NCBI RefSeq assembly: GCF_900103125.1
Contig: NZ_FNJV01000002.1
Location: forward strand, 1 to 64,000
Reading direction: 5' to 3'
Source: Mucilaginibacter sp. OK268
GTDB taxonomy: Bacteria > Bacteroidota > Bacteroidia > Sphingobacteriales > Sphingobacteriaceae
Length of the DNA: 64,000 nt
The notes beneath the pieces were generated by a model. That model saw nothing but the letters and a program-made list of their open reading frames with translations. It made no database searches and was not told where the DNA came from. Numbering within the stretch: the first letter of the stretch is position 1; every line of letters begins with the position of its first letter. A program made the position numbers and the translations under genes. This document shows, one piece after another, positions 62,955-64,000 of the stretch.

Positions 62955-64000
62955 TCAATAGCCCGGATTTTGAACCAGGGCCGGATTATTCGTCACCTGT
63001 AGTGCTGGGATCGGGTATAGAGCGTCTGTTGACTGCCATGCCGATCCTTTAACCGGGGCGAGCACAGCATCTGCGCGGCCTGTGCGTTTCAGGTCAAACC
63101 AGCGATGACCGAATTCGCCAAAGAGCTCGACCTGTCTTTCGTGTTCGACGGCCAGCAACAACTCTGCCTGGGTTTGAGCGGTTGCCGGATGGAGACCCGC
63201 CCTCGAACGGATGACATTAATGTCAGCCAGGCTTCCGGTAAGGTTGTTCTGCTGCGCCATCGCTTCGGCTCGGATCAGGTATTGTTCAGCCAGGCGCAGT
63301 ACGACAAAAAATTCGGTATTCGCGGCGGTGATCGTTCCGTATTTGGCGATATAGTATTTACCGCTGGCTGATGTTTTCACCCAGCTGTCAAAACGATCAT
63401 CCTGGTAGTCCGGCCTCAGGGCATCCCGCTCAAAAGCGGCCACCAATGAAGCGGTCATCGCATGGTTCGGATCAGCGCTCGCCGTGAGCGGGATAAACAC
63501 CCTGGCTATGGAAGCATAGCCATACTGATTCGTATTGAAAGCCCAGATAGTCTCAGTGCTGGCCTTCAAAAACACGTTGCTTAACTTGGCAGGAAGGCTG
63601 TACAGGCTGGATTGAGCGATCACCTTGGAGGCTTCCGCTTCAGCGTTGACATAATCTTTATTATACAGGTAAACACGGGCCAGCAAAGCAGTGGCAGCCC
63701 AGCTGTTTACCCTGGTCCGTAAGCCGGCCGACCAGGAATAATCCTGGGCCAGCGATCCCTGCGCATCTTTCAGATCGCTGATGATCTGGCTGTAGATCTG
63801 TGAAACTGTACTTTGTGGCTGGGTCCTGGTCACTGCAATGTCCGTAGTGGTGATCAGCGGCACCGCGCCATACAAGTTGACCAGGTAGAAATGGCAAAAC
63901 GCCCGCATAAATTTAGCCTCGCCAATCAGCTGTTTTTTGAGAGTCGGAGACAAGGATGACGCGCCCATTCCCGCAATGATTCCGTTTGCCTGGTAAATGA
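62955..64000 (-). CDS. SusD/RagB-type lipoprotein, 5' end outside the window
   Basis: The frame is open through the right edge of the window (codons before the internal ATG at 63968 read IYQANGIIAG), so the gene continues past 64000. Visible motifs are KKQLIGEAKFMRAFCHFYLV, RLAEQYLIRAEAMAQQ and ERQVELFGEFGHRWFDLKRT, ending NPALVQNPGY. It is the third SusD of the window and the head of a SusD-TlpA-TlpA run. The SusC partner is expected just beyond 64000. Its motifs are nearer to the second locus than to the first. Confidence 0.92.
   Translation of the reverse strand, partial: IYQANGIIAGMGASSLSPTLKKQLIGEAKFMRAFCHFYLVNLYGAVPLITTTDIAVTRTQPQSTVSQIYSQIISDLKDAQGSLAQDYSWSAGLRTRVNSWAATALLARVYLYNKDYVNAEAEASKVIAQSSLYSLPAKLSNVFLKASTETIWAFNTNQYGYASIARVFIPLTASADPNHAMTASLVAAFERDALRPDYQDDRFDSWVKTSASGKYYIAKYGTITAANTEFFVVLRLAEQYLIRAEAMAQQNNLTGSLADINVIRSRAGLHPATAQTQAELLLAVEHERQVELFGEFGHRWFDLKRTGRADAVLAPVKGSAWQSTDALYPIPALQVTNNPALVQNPGY

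Overview
The window reads as chromosome from a Bacteroidota bacterium, most likely Sphingobacteriaceae (Mucilaginibacter/Pedobacter-like). This rests on two complete and one partial SusC/SusD-type loci, ECF sigma/FecR pairs, DUF4369-TlpA thioredoxins, an IntDOT-like tyrosine recombinase and TAnnTTTG promoter elements. No rRNA or complete tRNA gene was recognised. All family assignments were made by reading the sequence; no database search was run.

Layout. 1-7.9 kb is accessory DNA: a zeta-toxin-like kinase with a coupled partner, a membrane protein, small helix-turn-helix proteins, a truncated acetyltransferase, a gene with four 18-residue tandem repeats followed by an orphan gene with a similar leader, and the recombinase. 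A tRNA-3'-end-like sequence lies at 7268-7283, and a paralogue of an element gene lies beyond it. 8-24 kb is a carbohydrate locus: ECF sigma, FecR, SusC, SusD, GH95 and GH30. Its sigma and FecR genes are separated by an oppositely oriented membrane AraC regulator/ABC-permease fusion. That fusion gene is bracketed by inverted repeats and followed by a remnant of a second permease. 24-28.7 kb holds a DsbD-type thiol locus (small membrane protein, DsbD, a 65-aa coupled ORF, a DsbD-alpha-like gene with an in-frame amber codon, a cysteine-synthase-like enzyme) and a divergent Lrp/AsnC regulator. 28.7-40.7 kb is a second ECF sigma-FecR-SusC-SusD-TlpA-M16 peptidase cluster, probably for peptide-type substrates.

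40.7-42.1 kb is decayed DNA with a recognisable serine-hydrolase pseudogene. 42.1-49.4 kb runs SnoaL-like protein, LigB/YgiD dioxygenase, esterase, PQQ-type dehydrogenase, TonB receptor and Crp/Fnr regulator. The dehydrogenase and receptor sit between two diverged direct copies of an esterase-end/crp-start junction, which suggests an insertion. 49.4-57.1 kb has an atypical receiver protein and an efflux operon (unknown ORF, outer-membrane barrel, TolC, adaptor, RND pump). 57.4-60.2 kb has an alpha/beta hydrolase and a LytS/LytTR two-component system; related 80-bp elements precede the hydrolase and the kinase gene. 60.5-64 kb is the 3' end of a third SusD-TlpA-TlpA cluster that runs off the window.

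The strongest candidates for new biology are the AraC-permease fusion with its inverted repeats, the repeat-peptide/orphan gene pair on the mobile region, and the PQQ-dehydrogenase/receptor module. Several other items are signs of decay or rearrangement rather than new systems.
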